Origin: Roseobacter weihaiensis
GTDB taxonomy: Bacteria; Pseudomonadota; Alphaproteobacteria; Rhodobacterales; Rhodobacteraceae
DNA: 64,000 nucleotides
NCBI RefSeq assembly: GCF_020622345.1
Contig: NZ_JACNMO010000008.1
Span: 142,073 to 206,072 of the forward strand
Direction: 5' to 3'
Shown here: positions 16,532-23,649 of the stretch, one piece after another
Layout: every line of letters starts with the position of its first letter
How positions within the stretch are numbered: position 1 is the stretch's first letter
The notes under the pieces: model-generated
The model's input: the letters and a program-made list of their open reading frames with translations, nothing else
Databases searched by the model: none
Told to the model about the DNA's origin: nothing
Program-made: the position numbers and the translations under genes

Positions 16532-17026
16532 TTAGCGCCGCCTGGGCACCTCCACGCCCTCCTTTCGAAGTACCGCGGCCACTGAGGCCACCGAGCGAGT
16601 AGAGGTCTTGGCCTCAGGGAACTCAGCCACGACCCGATCCACGATAGCGAGGTAGCCGAGGTCGGGGTCCATCAGCAGCTCTTGCACCAGCGAGCCGATG
16701 GTCCGCCTCAGCTCGGGCCCGTGCACCGTGGCCGCTGCGATCTTCTTGTCCACATTCTGCTCGTGCTCGGCCGCGTCATCAGCGTCCGGTGCGCTCGGTT
16801 CGGGGTTCTCGGTGACTTCCGCCTCGGGCGTGTCAGCCGCTCGGACACCGATGACTCCGCACTCGACCACGATCGATCCTGGGTGCTCTCCGCGCTTCTT
16901 CTCGGCCAGGTGGCGAAGTGCATGTGGAGACGGAACACCAGCCCTTTTTGGCTCTGCAACGTGGCCTGTGGCTGACCCCGGTGACGGCCAAAGCCAGGGC
17001 GACTTAAGAGGCTCGTCCTCCTTCAT
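16532..17026 (-). CDS. Unknown protein with C-terminal helix-turn-helix look
   Basis: The frame is open to 17074, but the ATG at 17026 has GAAGG five bases before it and gives 164 residues. The middle is acidic and Pro/Ala-rich (AEVTENPEPSAPDADDAAEH) and likely disordered. The last 60 residues (LLMDPDLGYLAIVDRVVAEF and SVASVAAVLRKEGVEVPRRR) resemble a small winged helix. It overlaps the preceding 105-residue gene by 23 bases, indicating coupled translation. A DNA-binding regulator is possible but not shown. Confidence 0.42.
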   Translation of the reverse strand: MKEDEPLKSPWLWPSPGSATGHVAEPKRAGVPSPHALRHLAEKKRGEHPGSIVVECGVIGVRAADTPEAEVTENPEPSAPDADDAAEHEQNVDKKIAAATVHGPELRRTIGSLVQELLMDPDLGYLAIVDRVVAEFPEAKTSTRSVASVAAVLRKEGVEVPRRR

Positions 17027-17321
17027 CCTGGCCTTCAAGTTTTCGGTCAACCAGCGGCCAGTTGGGAAGGTCAAGGTCGCCTAGCCCTTCCTCCGTCAGA
17101 ACGTCCATGACGCTTCGTGCGGGGTCGTCCAGGGCGATTGTCAGCACGTCGGGCAGGTCTACCCCTAGCGTCGTGCGAATTGCTATGCGGAAGTCTTCAA
17201 GTAGCGCGTCTGCGTCGGGTGCAATCCTGACTTGGATAGTCGCGTCCTGTTGCATGAGTTGCAGCGCCCGCAGGCACAGGGCCGAAAGCTTGGCGGTCAG
17301 TTCGGCGGGCGGGCTGCACAT
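17004..17321 (-). CDS. Unknown small protein
   Basis: A 105-residue product if started at the ATG at 17321 (126 from the longer start). The N-terminus is helical (LTAKLSALCLRALQLMQQ) and is followed by an acidic segment (FRIAIRTTLGVDLPDVLTIA). No recognisable family. Its end overlaps the next gene on the same strand, so the two form a small operon in the accretion block. Confidence 0.4.
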   Translation of the reverse strand: MCSPPAELTAKLSALCLRALQLMQQDATIQVRIAPDADALLEDFRIAIRTTLGVDLPDVLTIALDDPARSVMDVLTEEGLGDLDLPNWPLVDRKLEGQDEGGRAS

Positions 17322-17384
17322 GGCGTTCCGGTTTAAGTCAGGACAACACCCGACTCTTTCCAGCACAAGGAAGCGCGGGAACAC

Positions 17385-17688
17385 GGTGCAGAGACAACAT
17401 GGTCGTCACCCAATAGAACCTCAAGTCATTGATTTAATTACACAAGTGCAGTATTCCCGCAGGTGGAGTCAATGGGAGACTGAAGGTGGGCCTACGGGGG
17501 GAAATCGCGGTCCTCTCTATATATCTTGGGGTCTCAAATTTCTGCGAGAAATTTGGTTGGCTTCTATAAACACGGTTCGACGCGGAAGAATTTAAGAGAG
17601 AAAAGAGTATAAAGTTACCTTCTAGCTTGCTCCGGTCGGCTTGGGATGACACTCTAACCCAAAAGCAAACGGGCAATTTTGCATTTTC
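17385..17688. other. AT-rich gap without recognised feature
   Basis: About 300 bp between two minus-strand genes. Only short out-of-context frames are present. No convincing hairpin with a T-run, tRNA or repeat was seen. It probably holds the promoter of the 105-residue gene. Confidence 0.5.
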
Positions 17689-18312
17689 TCACTCGTTCAC
17701 CCAGTCTAGTGGTAGGTTATCTAATAACCTTTGGTGGAAATCTCTTCGAACGACCAGCATTTCTGGACTATACGACCAAATTTCTCCAAATACATGCGTG
17801 CCCAAATCAGCGGTTCGACTACCGTCTTTGACGCGAGTAACAGTTGACCAGAGCGGACCATTCTCCAGATAACTAAGAAACTCATAGCGAAGATACGCGT
17901 GTTGGTTCAGCATTCCGCTTTCAACGAAGAGTAACGTAACGCGATCTACGGGAACATTGAAACCAGTCGATAACTCTTCAATGAACTTACGCGCAACTTC
18001 TATTTCGTCGTTGGATTTCTCGCCCCATGTCCTGCCTGCGAACACTCCTGCATCTGCGAAACCAACTCCTTTTAGTTCAACTTCTACTGGCGAAAGGCTC
18101 GCCTCTTCCGAAAACTCCGTTGCATGGTCTATGCAAGTATACTTCATAGGAAAGTCTGCGCACTTTACCTCCGAGTTTTTCACAAATCCCCAGCGACCAT
18201 CGAAAAGCAGTGAGACCTCTTTACCGTCTTTTTCAAAAGACCCTACTACCGGTTGAGCGGAAGCTGTTGACGCGATCAAAGCGGTCAGCAACAGGATTAA
18301 TGATCTAAGCAT
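17689..18312 (-). CDS. Exported protein of unknown function
   Basis: The 207-residue product has a clear Sec-type signal peptide: MLRSLILLLTALIASTASAQ with a likely cut after ASA. The mature part contains two cysteines (CADFPMKYTC) that could form a disulfide, and a sequence rich in Glu, Phe and Val with no motif I recognise. It is a single gene at the right edge of the accretion block. It may be cargo unrelated to defence, or a periplasmic partner; no evidence decides. Confidence 0.55.
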   Translation of the reverse strand: MLRSLILLLTALIASTASAQPVVGSFEKDGKEVSLLFDGRWGFVKNSEVKCADFPMKYTCIDHATEFSEEASLSPVEVELKGVGFADAGVFAGRTWGEKSNDEIEVARKFIEELSTGFNVPVDRVTLLFVESGMLNQHAYLRYEFLSYLENGPLWSTVTRVKDGSRTADLGTHVFGEIWSYSPEMLVVRRDFHQRLLDNLPLDWVNE

Positions 18313-18610
18313 TCGTCACTCCTGATAGTCTCAGTTACAATTATCGCTAGTGTGTTTTCTGATTGCAACTCAGACCCTGCCAGCCCTCGTCAGTCAAGTT
18401 TCTATTGCTCTGTCAAACGAGTTCGGGAGAAGGAAAATTCCTCATTTTTGGCGATTTGGCTCACTTTGTGCGCAAGGCTTCGTTCGCTTTGCAACTCAAT
18501 GAGACGCAAGATGAACTCGCCCGCGAGGGTAAACAACCGCAAACATTAAGAATGTATCAAGGTGACGAACGCCAAAGTTCGTTCAAAAATCAGTTGACGT
18601 TCGGGGCGGG

Positions 18611-18645
18611 TTTGGGGATATATTCGGGACACTTTCGGGGATACA
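18611..18645 (+). repeat. Three degenerate 12-bp direct repeats
   Basis: TTTGGGGATATA, TTCGGGACACT and TTCGGGGATACA stand head to tail about 70 bp before the short att copy. They may be recombinase arm sites left from the element that formed the right boundary. Confidence 0.4.
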
Positions 18646-18713
18646 TGTACGACCACCCTTTCGATTTCTTTTTTTTCCAATAGGATAGAGAGCGACAGAA
18701 TTTCTCCAGCACG

Positions 18714-18730
18714 CCTACCGCCGGAGCCAA
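18714..18730 (+). repeat. Short att copy (17-bp tRNA-Asn tail)
   Basis: CCTACCGCCGGAGCCAA is identical to 12514-12530 in the same orientation, with no similarity before it. It marks the probable right end of the tRNA-Asn island. Confidence 0.68.
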
Positions 18731-19158
18731 TTTCCAAGATAAACCCAATAAACTGGCAAAGGTCGCGTTTGCGACGTGTCTGCGAACGTTATTGTCAATT
18801 TTCTGGAAAATCGTCCCCTGTGTCGGGTGCCGACGCGAAATTATCAGAAACTGCTGTCGATACAGATTAATATTGATTCTCGCAGCGGCAGCCAAAAATC
18901 CATGTTTGATGATTAAGCTGTCATTTTCATCATCCTGAGAACCCTCGGCGGTCGAAGCGATCTAATCTGTACCCCAAAATATTCAACTCACTTGAGTAAG
19001 AACTGCCCGCAATAGCTTGGTGCGCCCGTACAACACCAAAAGCTCGCTTCGACGGCTCCTGTCTTCGGGAAAGTCCGGCAATTAGATAAGATTTTCACGA
19101 TCAATAAGTGCCCAGACCATCTTCGTTAAACCGGTCGTTTACCTAGTCACCCCATAAG

Positions 19159-19704
19159 TTGAGAGCATACTCCAACCAATTCCGGGTGAATCCAGTGAAA
19201 TCCATATTTTCCTTGGCATTAATTGCCTTTTTCAGCGCAGCACCTTTGATGGTGACTGCTGCGCCACAACCGGTGACCCTTGAGGCCATGCAGCACGTAC
19301 CAGCAAAGGTTACTGTCGTGCGCCCGGACGGGTCCGAAATGCACTATAGTTCAGCTCAGCTCGAAGATCTGCCAACCTACAGCCTGAAAACCACAACGCC
19401 ATGGCGTCAGGAGCCTGCGATGTTTGAAGGCATTCTGCTCAAAGACCTTCTTGAAGCCAATGGGTTGGGCGATGTTGAGGCAATCAAAGTCACGGCAGAG
19501 AACGATTATCAGGTGATGATTCCACGATCGATCTGGCAAGAGACGGATGTACTTGTCGCCACACGCGTGGATGGCAAACCACATTCCCGACGCGCGCGTG
19601 GTCCGATCCAGTTCGTGATCGACATGGAAGGCTACAAGGCATTGGAGGTTGCAAGCGAAGATCATCTTGTCTGGATGGTCTCCAAGATCGAAGCTGCGAA
19701 CTAG
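19159..19704 (+). CDS. PruR-like periplasmic pterin-binding protein (SUOX-type fold)
   Basis: A 181-residue exported protein; the hydrophobic signal FSLALIAFFSAAPLMVTAA ends near residue 44, and an in-frame GTG at 19195 is a plausible later start. The mature part (LEDLPTYSLKTTTPW, MFEGILLKDLLEANGLGDVE, WQETDVLVATRVDGKP, GPIQFVIDMEGY) is the small sulfite-oxidase/molybdopterin-binding fold. In Agrobacterium tumefaciens a protein of this fold, PruR, binds pterins in the periplasm and controls the membrane GGDEF-EAL protein DcpA. Here the gene ends nine bases before a membrane GGDEF-EAL gene, the same pairing, so an equivalent function is inferred. Confidence 0.72.
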   Translation: MRAYSNQFRVNPVKSIFSLALIAFFSAAPLMVTAAPQPVTLEAMQHVPAKVTVVRPDGSEMHYSSAQLEDLPTYSLKTTTPWRQEPAMFEGILLKDLLEANGLGDVEAIKVTAENDYQVMIPRSIWQETDVLVATRVDGKPHSRRARGPIQFVIDMEGYKALEVASEDHLVWMVSKIEAAN

Positions 19705-19713
19705 CACTTTCCC

Positions 19714-21735
19714 ATGGCACCCCAAGAGCGCTCGCGCCCTACGATCAATGGTATTCTCGACGCGCTGGCGACGCGCGTCGGTCTGACCCTGTCGCTGGTC
19801 GGGCTCGCGTTGATCTGTTTTCTGGCGGGGGTGAATGTTGAGCGGTCTGTCAAGAAACTGGACGATTATCAACACTCCTACAATGATCGGCTCATTCGAA
19901 ATGGTTTCGTGTCGTTGAGCGACATCCAGAGGCTTCTCCTCAGCGCTCAAGAGGCTGTCGAAAAAGGAGAATTTACCGCTGAAGGCGAACAGGCGTTCAT
20001 TCAGGCATCCGACTTTCTCTTTGTGCGGACCAAGCATTTTCGGCGCACGTTGCTGTTGGGCGAACCCTTTGCGCCATCCGAGGATGCTGTGAGCGCCATG
20101 GAAGCCATGCTTGATGTCTCCGAACGCGCTGTCGCAACGGGGTTGGTTAACGTGCCGGGTCTATGGGACGAGTTGCTGGCGACCTCTGACGATACGCGTC
20201 GGAAACTGGTGATTTTTCTTGAAGAGATGGCGCGCCTGCAGAATGCGTTGATGCTCGATCAGTCCCGTGCGGTCCGCGAACAACGCACGGTTGTCTTGGC
20301 GAGCCTTCTCGGATTGACCTTCGTCGGCATCGCTGCCCTCCTTCTGCTAAGAAGAGAGGTTCTTGGTCGACAGGCCCGTGATCGCGCCGAACGTGACGTG
20401 GAATTTCTGGCATATTTCGACAAACTGACCGAACTGCCCAATCGCGCCCAATTCCAATCTCGCCTTGACAAAAGTCTGACAAAGCACGAGCCCGTCGCAT
20501 TGATCCTTGTCGATGTCGACGATTTCAAGACCATCAATGACACTTACGGCCACGCTGCCGGAGATACAGTGCTGCGCCATGTCGGCAAATTGTTGTCCGC
20601 ACAAGTTGAAGCCTCGGATGGCTTTGCCGCACGTATCGGCGGTGACGAGTTTGCTATTGTTTTGCCGACAGATGATCTGGATGAGCTGACCCGGAAATGC
20701 AACAGACTTCTGCAGGAGGCGCGCAAGGGGCTTTCCTACGAAGGCGAGACGTTTCATGTCGGTCTCAGCATCGGCTTTGCGACCAGCACCCTGCTTGGCC
20801 AGGATCTCTCCCCCTCGGTGGACACGATCTGCCGCGTGGCCGATTTCGCGCTCTATTCCTCAAAATCGAATGGTCGCGGGCGCTTCACCCAATACGATGA
20901 AACGCTTGAGAAGCGCTTTCTCGAGCGTCAGTCGATGGTTGATGATCTTCCGCACGCCATTGCGGAGGGTGAACTCGCCATCTACCTTCAGCCCAAAGTC
21001 TACCTGCCAAACGGCACCCCCTATGGCTTTGAAGCATTGGTACGCTGGAAACGGAATGGTCGCGTCGTTCCCCCCGACGAATTCATCAAGGTCGCTGAGG
21101 AATGCGGTCTGATCTACGAGATCGACCGATATGTTCTCCGGTCCGCCACCCGTTTGTTGGCAGAGTACAATCACGCGCACCAGACTGCTTATTCGGTCAG
21201 CGTGAATCTATCGGCTTTGCATTTCAACTCACGTCGGATCATCGGATGGGTAGAGGAAGCACTGAACACATCTGACTTGGCTCCAGGTCTGATCACTCTC
21301 GAGATAACTGAAACAGCAGAGCTGAGGGATTGGCAGGAAGCCCAGAGTATCATGTCGGAATTGCGTGAGCTTGGCACGAAAATCTCCATCGACGATTTCG
21401 GCACGGGCTACTCATCGCTGGGATATCTGCGCTCAACGGTTGTCGATGAGGTCAAGATTGATCGGTCTATCATTGATCGGATAGAAACCTGCGATAAGGC
21501 CCGGTTTTTGCTTGATGGCGTATTGGACATGGCAAGCAACCTTGGGCTTGTTGTTGTTGTTGAGGGTGTGGAAAACTCCGCGCAGGCCAAGACGCTGGAC
21601 CATATGGGAGCGGCCCGCGCCCAGGGCTTTTTATTCGGTCATCCGGTCCCGGCCGAACAGGCACTCGGCGGTTTGCCCCACGTTGCGGGTGACGCGGAAG
21701 TTGGTTACGATCGGCGCGCAAATGAGCGCGGATGA
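19714..21735 (+). CDS. DcpA-like membrane GGDEF-EAL protein
   Basis: The 673-residue product has a transmembrane helix near residues 20-40, a periplasmic helical sensor region to about 185, a second membrane helix (VVLASLLGLTFVGIAALLLL), then GGDEF and EAL domains. RIGGDEFAIV (motif at 309-313) keeps the diguanylate cyclase signature, and FEALVRW (about 439-445) and DDFGTGYSSLGYL keep the phosphodiesterase residues, so both making and breaking c-di-GMP are possible. No RxxD inhibitory site precedes GGDEF. The adjacent PruR-like gene suggests that a pterin-loaded periplasmic partner sets the balance between the two activities, probably governing attachment. Which activity dominates cannot be told from sequence. 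Confidence 0.82.
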   Translation: MAPQERSRPTINGILDALATRVGLTLSLVGLALICFLAGVNVERSVKKLDDYQHSYNDRLIRNGFVSLSDIQRLLLSAQEAVEKGEFTAEGEQAFIQASDFLFVRTKHFRRTLLLGEPFAPSEDAVSAMEAMLDVSERAVATGLVNVPGLWDELLATSDDTRRKLVIFLEEMARLQNALMLDQSRAVREQRTVVLASLLGLTFVGIAALLLLRREVLGRQARDRAERDVEFLAYFDKLTELPNRAQFQSRLDKSLTKHEPVALILVDVDDFKTINDTYGHAAGDTVLRHVGKLLSAQVEASDGFAARIGGDEFAIVLPTDDLDELTRKCNRLLQEARKGLSYEGETFHVGLSIGFATSTLLGQDLSPSVDTICRVADFALYSSKSNGRGRFTQYDETLEKRFLERQSMVDDLPHAIAEGELAIYLQPKVYLPNGTPYGFEALVRWKRNGRVVPPDEFIKVAEECGLIYEIDRYVLRSATRLLAEYNHAHQTAYSVSVNLSALHFNSRRIIGWVEEALNTSDLAPGLITLEITETAELRDWQEAQSIMSELRELGTKISIDDFGTGYSSLGYLRSTVVDEVKIDRSIIDRIETCDKARFLLDGVLDMASNLGLVVVVEGVENSAQAKTLDHMGAARAQGFLFGHPVPAEQALGGLPHVAGDAEVGYDRRANERG

Positions 21736-22430
21736 CCCTCCCGGTTTTACCGGAAACTGTCTGGTTGACCTCAAGCGGATTTATCGACGGCATTCATGTT
21801 AACGTAAAATGCCTCCCCACCGTCAACTGGCCAGATCTATCCACTTGGTTCGAGCAGGCGACGGTTGTTGAACCAGCCCCCTCATTTGAGGGCTTTCCCT
21901 TCAACCGCCTCTGTGAATTTCCAAGGATCCGACCTGCGGGCCGCTTCTGCGTTGAAGAGGTTAATCCTCCTCTCAGCTCACGCGCCCGCAAGAGCCGCAG
22001 CAAGTTTTCCTCTGAGTGCCATGTCCGTGTTCTCTCTGCCGTCCCAAAACCCACAAGGCCTTGGCAACGTTTTGGAGGGCGAGACACCGGCTCCACTCTG
22101 GGGCCTTTGCTTGAACGACCCGAAGGAAGCAAAGCCCGGAAAGGGAAAGGAGCAGGAGGAGCTGGTCGAGAAATGGCTGGTGCGTTTGCATCAAATCGGC
22201 ATTGCTATGCAGCTTTTCCCTGACCCGAAATACACGCCTCATGCATTTCAGTGCTGTGGCTTCTGAACGCCGGATCTGCCTGCAAGACACTTGCCAATCG
22301 CCTGTCCGCTTTATATCGCGTATTGAGCTAAATCCGTTTAAATGGTTTCCTTTGTCGGGTGCGACGGTTACCGTTTCACCGGACCGCCAGGTCTTGTCTT
22401 GGTCGTGGCGCGCAACATCAAAGATGGGTA
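21736..22430. other. Gap before the phytochrome genes
   Basis: About 700 bp with overlapping frames on both strands, none with a good start site, protein-like composition or a recognisable product. No RNA gene or repeat was noticed. It presumably contains the terminator region of the GGDEF-EAL gene and the promoter of the heme oxygenase gene. Confidence 0.4.
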
Positions 22431-23054
22431 ATGTCTGAAAACGGCTTATTTCTTTCCAAGAAGCGGTCACAGATGAAAGCCGGTGCCCCCGGTTTCGCCC
22501 GTCGGGTGATCGCTGATGAGACATGTGCAGTACATCAGTCGCTGCACCAACATCCCTGGATATCTCGGTTAACGCTCAGCTCGCTAGAGATGCAAGATTA
22601 TCGAACTTTGCTGGCGGCTTACTACCAGTTTTTTAGTTTGATCGAGCAGGCCCGGCAGCGAAACAATGCCTATGACACGCTGTCGGTCGAGGATTGCTTG
22701 GCGGCTTTGCATGCCGATCTGGTTGCATTGGACGCATTGCCGCCCGCCAGTGAAGGCAAACTGGCCTTTCTGGACACAAAAGAGAAAGTGCTGGGCTCAC
22801 TTTACGTGATGCATGGGTCAGGCTTTGGCGGGCGGCAGATGAACAGAAATATCGAGCAAGTCCTGCCAGATACACCCCGGAGCTTCTTTGGAAAATCGAC
22901 AAATCCCGCGGTTTGGCGACAGCTAAATCTAGAGCTCGACATTATCAGCACGGACAGGGAAGCTCTTGAGGACTTGATCGTGGCGTCAAAGCAGACGTTT
23001 GCGCGCTTTGGAGAGTTTATCACCTGCTACTGCGAGCGGTTCGGTCGGACCTAA
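22431..23054 (+). CDS. bphO: Heme oxygenase (biliverdin-forming), phytochrome-linked
   Basis: A 207-residue bacterial heme oxygenase-like protein that would open heme to biliverdin, the chromophore of the phytochrome encoded 600 bp further on. Seen features are an N-terminal helix with a candidate heme-ligating His in ETCAVHQSLHQHPW, the helix YRTLLAAYYQFFSLIE, and the conserved glycine-rich distal helix LGSLYVMHGSGFGGRQM, which lets the heme bend. The ATG at 22431 is chosen; an in-frame ATG at MKAGAPGF, 14 codons on, is also possible. The stop overlaps the stop of the convergent receiver gene. The pairing of bphO with bphP is well known. Confidence 0.85.
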   Translation: MSENGLFLSKKRSQMKAGAPGFARRVIADETCAVHQSLHQHPWISRLTLSSLEMQDYRTLLAAYYQFFSLIEQARQRNNAYDTLSVEDCLAALHADLVALDALPPASEGKLAFLDTKEKVLGSLYVMHGSGFGGRQMNRNIEQVLPDTPRSFFGKSTNPAVWRQLNLELDIISTDREALEDLIVASKQTFARFGEFITCYCERFGRT

Positions 23055-23482
23055 ACACGCGGTCTCCGGCCGGGGTGATCGCCCTCCATCTCTTGTTCCA
23101 GTCGTGCTATTTCGTCCAGTAGCTCCGGGATGACAACGGGTTTTTCCAGCCCGACATCCGCGCCAATCTGCTGAGCGGTTCTAAGGATACTGCCCATACC
23201 TGGGTATTTGGACGTACCGGACATCACAATGATCGGCATTTTCCTGTGTTTTGGGGATCGGCGGATCCAGTTGATCAGAAGGATGCCCCCATCTGGAACA
23301 GCGCGTTGGTCCTTCATGACAATGATATCCGAGATCAGCAGATCGTAACTCTCATGTGACAGTTCTTCGATGGCCTCCGAGGCAGAGGTTCGAACCACCA
23401 CCGTGTATCCCGCTGTTTCGAGATCTTCTTTAAGTTTATAGCTCTGGACCAGATCATCTTCCATAAGCAGAATTTTGGACAT
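23051..23482 (-). CDS. Single-domain response regulator
   Basis: A 143-residue receiver without an output domain. The acidic pocket lies in LLMEDD, the phosphorylated Asp in YDLLISDI, the switch residue in IIVMSGTS and the lysine in GLEKPV. GAAAGAG lies five bases before the ATG at 23482, so the longer upstream frame is not used. Lying between heme oxygenase and phytochrome genes, and transcribed away from the phytochrome, it likely receives phosphate from that kinase or acts as phosphate sink or carrier. The insertion KDQRAVPDGG after the phosphorylation site is typical of this subgroup of receivers. Confidence 0.82.
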   Translation of the reverse strand: MSKILLMEDDLVQSYKLKEDLETAGYTVVVRTSASEAIEELSHESYDLLISDIIVMKDQRAVPDGGILLINWIRRSPKHRKMPIIVMSGTSKYPGMGSILRTAQQIGADVGLEKPVVIPELLDEIARLEQEMEGDHPGRRPRV

Positions 23483-23649
23483 ATCAACTCTTTCTGCGGT
23501 TGGCATCACTACACCTCTGGCGTGCATTTCAATAGTGCTGTAGCCTGTCAATAATACTAGACATATTGATGTACTATTTTTCGAACACACTTTTGCCGTG
23601 TGTTGCACCTGTATAATACGTGCGACCCATCTACAAGGAAACCGCGCCC

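Larger units (their letters stand above)
12531..18730. mobile_element. Second accretion block at the tRNA-Asn locus
   Basis: This 6.2-kb stretch is bounded by the tRNA tail copies at 12514-12530 and 18714-18730. It is AT-richer than the core chromosome, has no integrase, and carries a two-gene nuclease-like module plus three unknown genes. It looks like a defence cargo block left by an earlier integration, or mobilised by the integrase of the neighbouring element. The right-hand repeat is short, so the exact history is uncertain. Confidence 0.6.
18313..19158. other. Gap spanning the right boundary of the island
   Basis: No gene is supported in this 846-bp stretch. It contains three degenerate repeats at 18611-18645, the short att copy at 18714-18730, and, on the chromosomal side, a 10-bp inverted pair GTCGAAGCGA (18951-18960) and its complement (19044-19053). 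Small frames here lack ribosome binding sites and protein-like composition. The part next to 19159 should hold the promoter of the following gene pair. Confidence 0.5.

Noticed and set aside
18352..18683. Small plus-strand frames beside the right island boundary
   Set aside because: No ribosome binding site, poor composition, and overlap with repeats suggest non-coding sequence.
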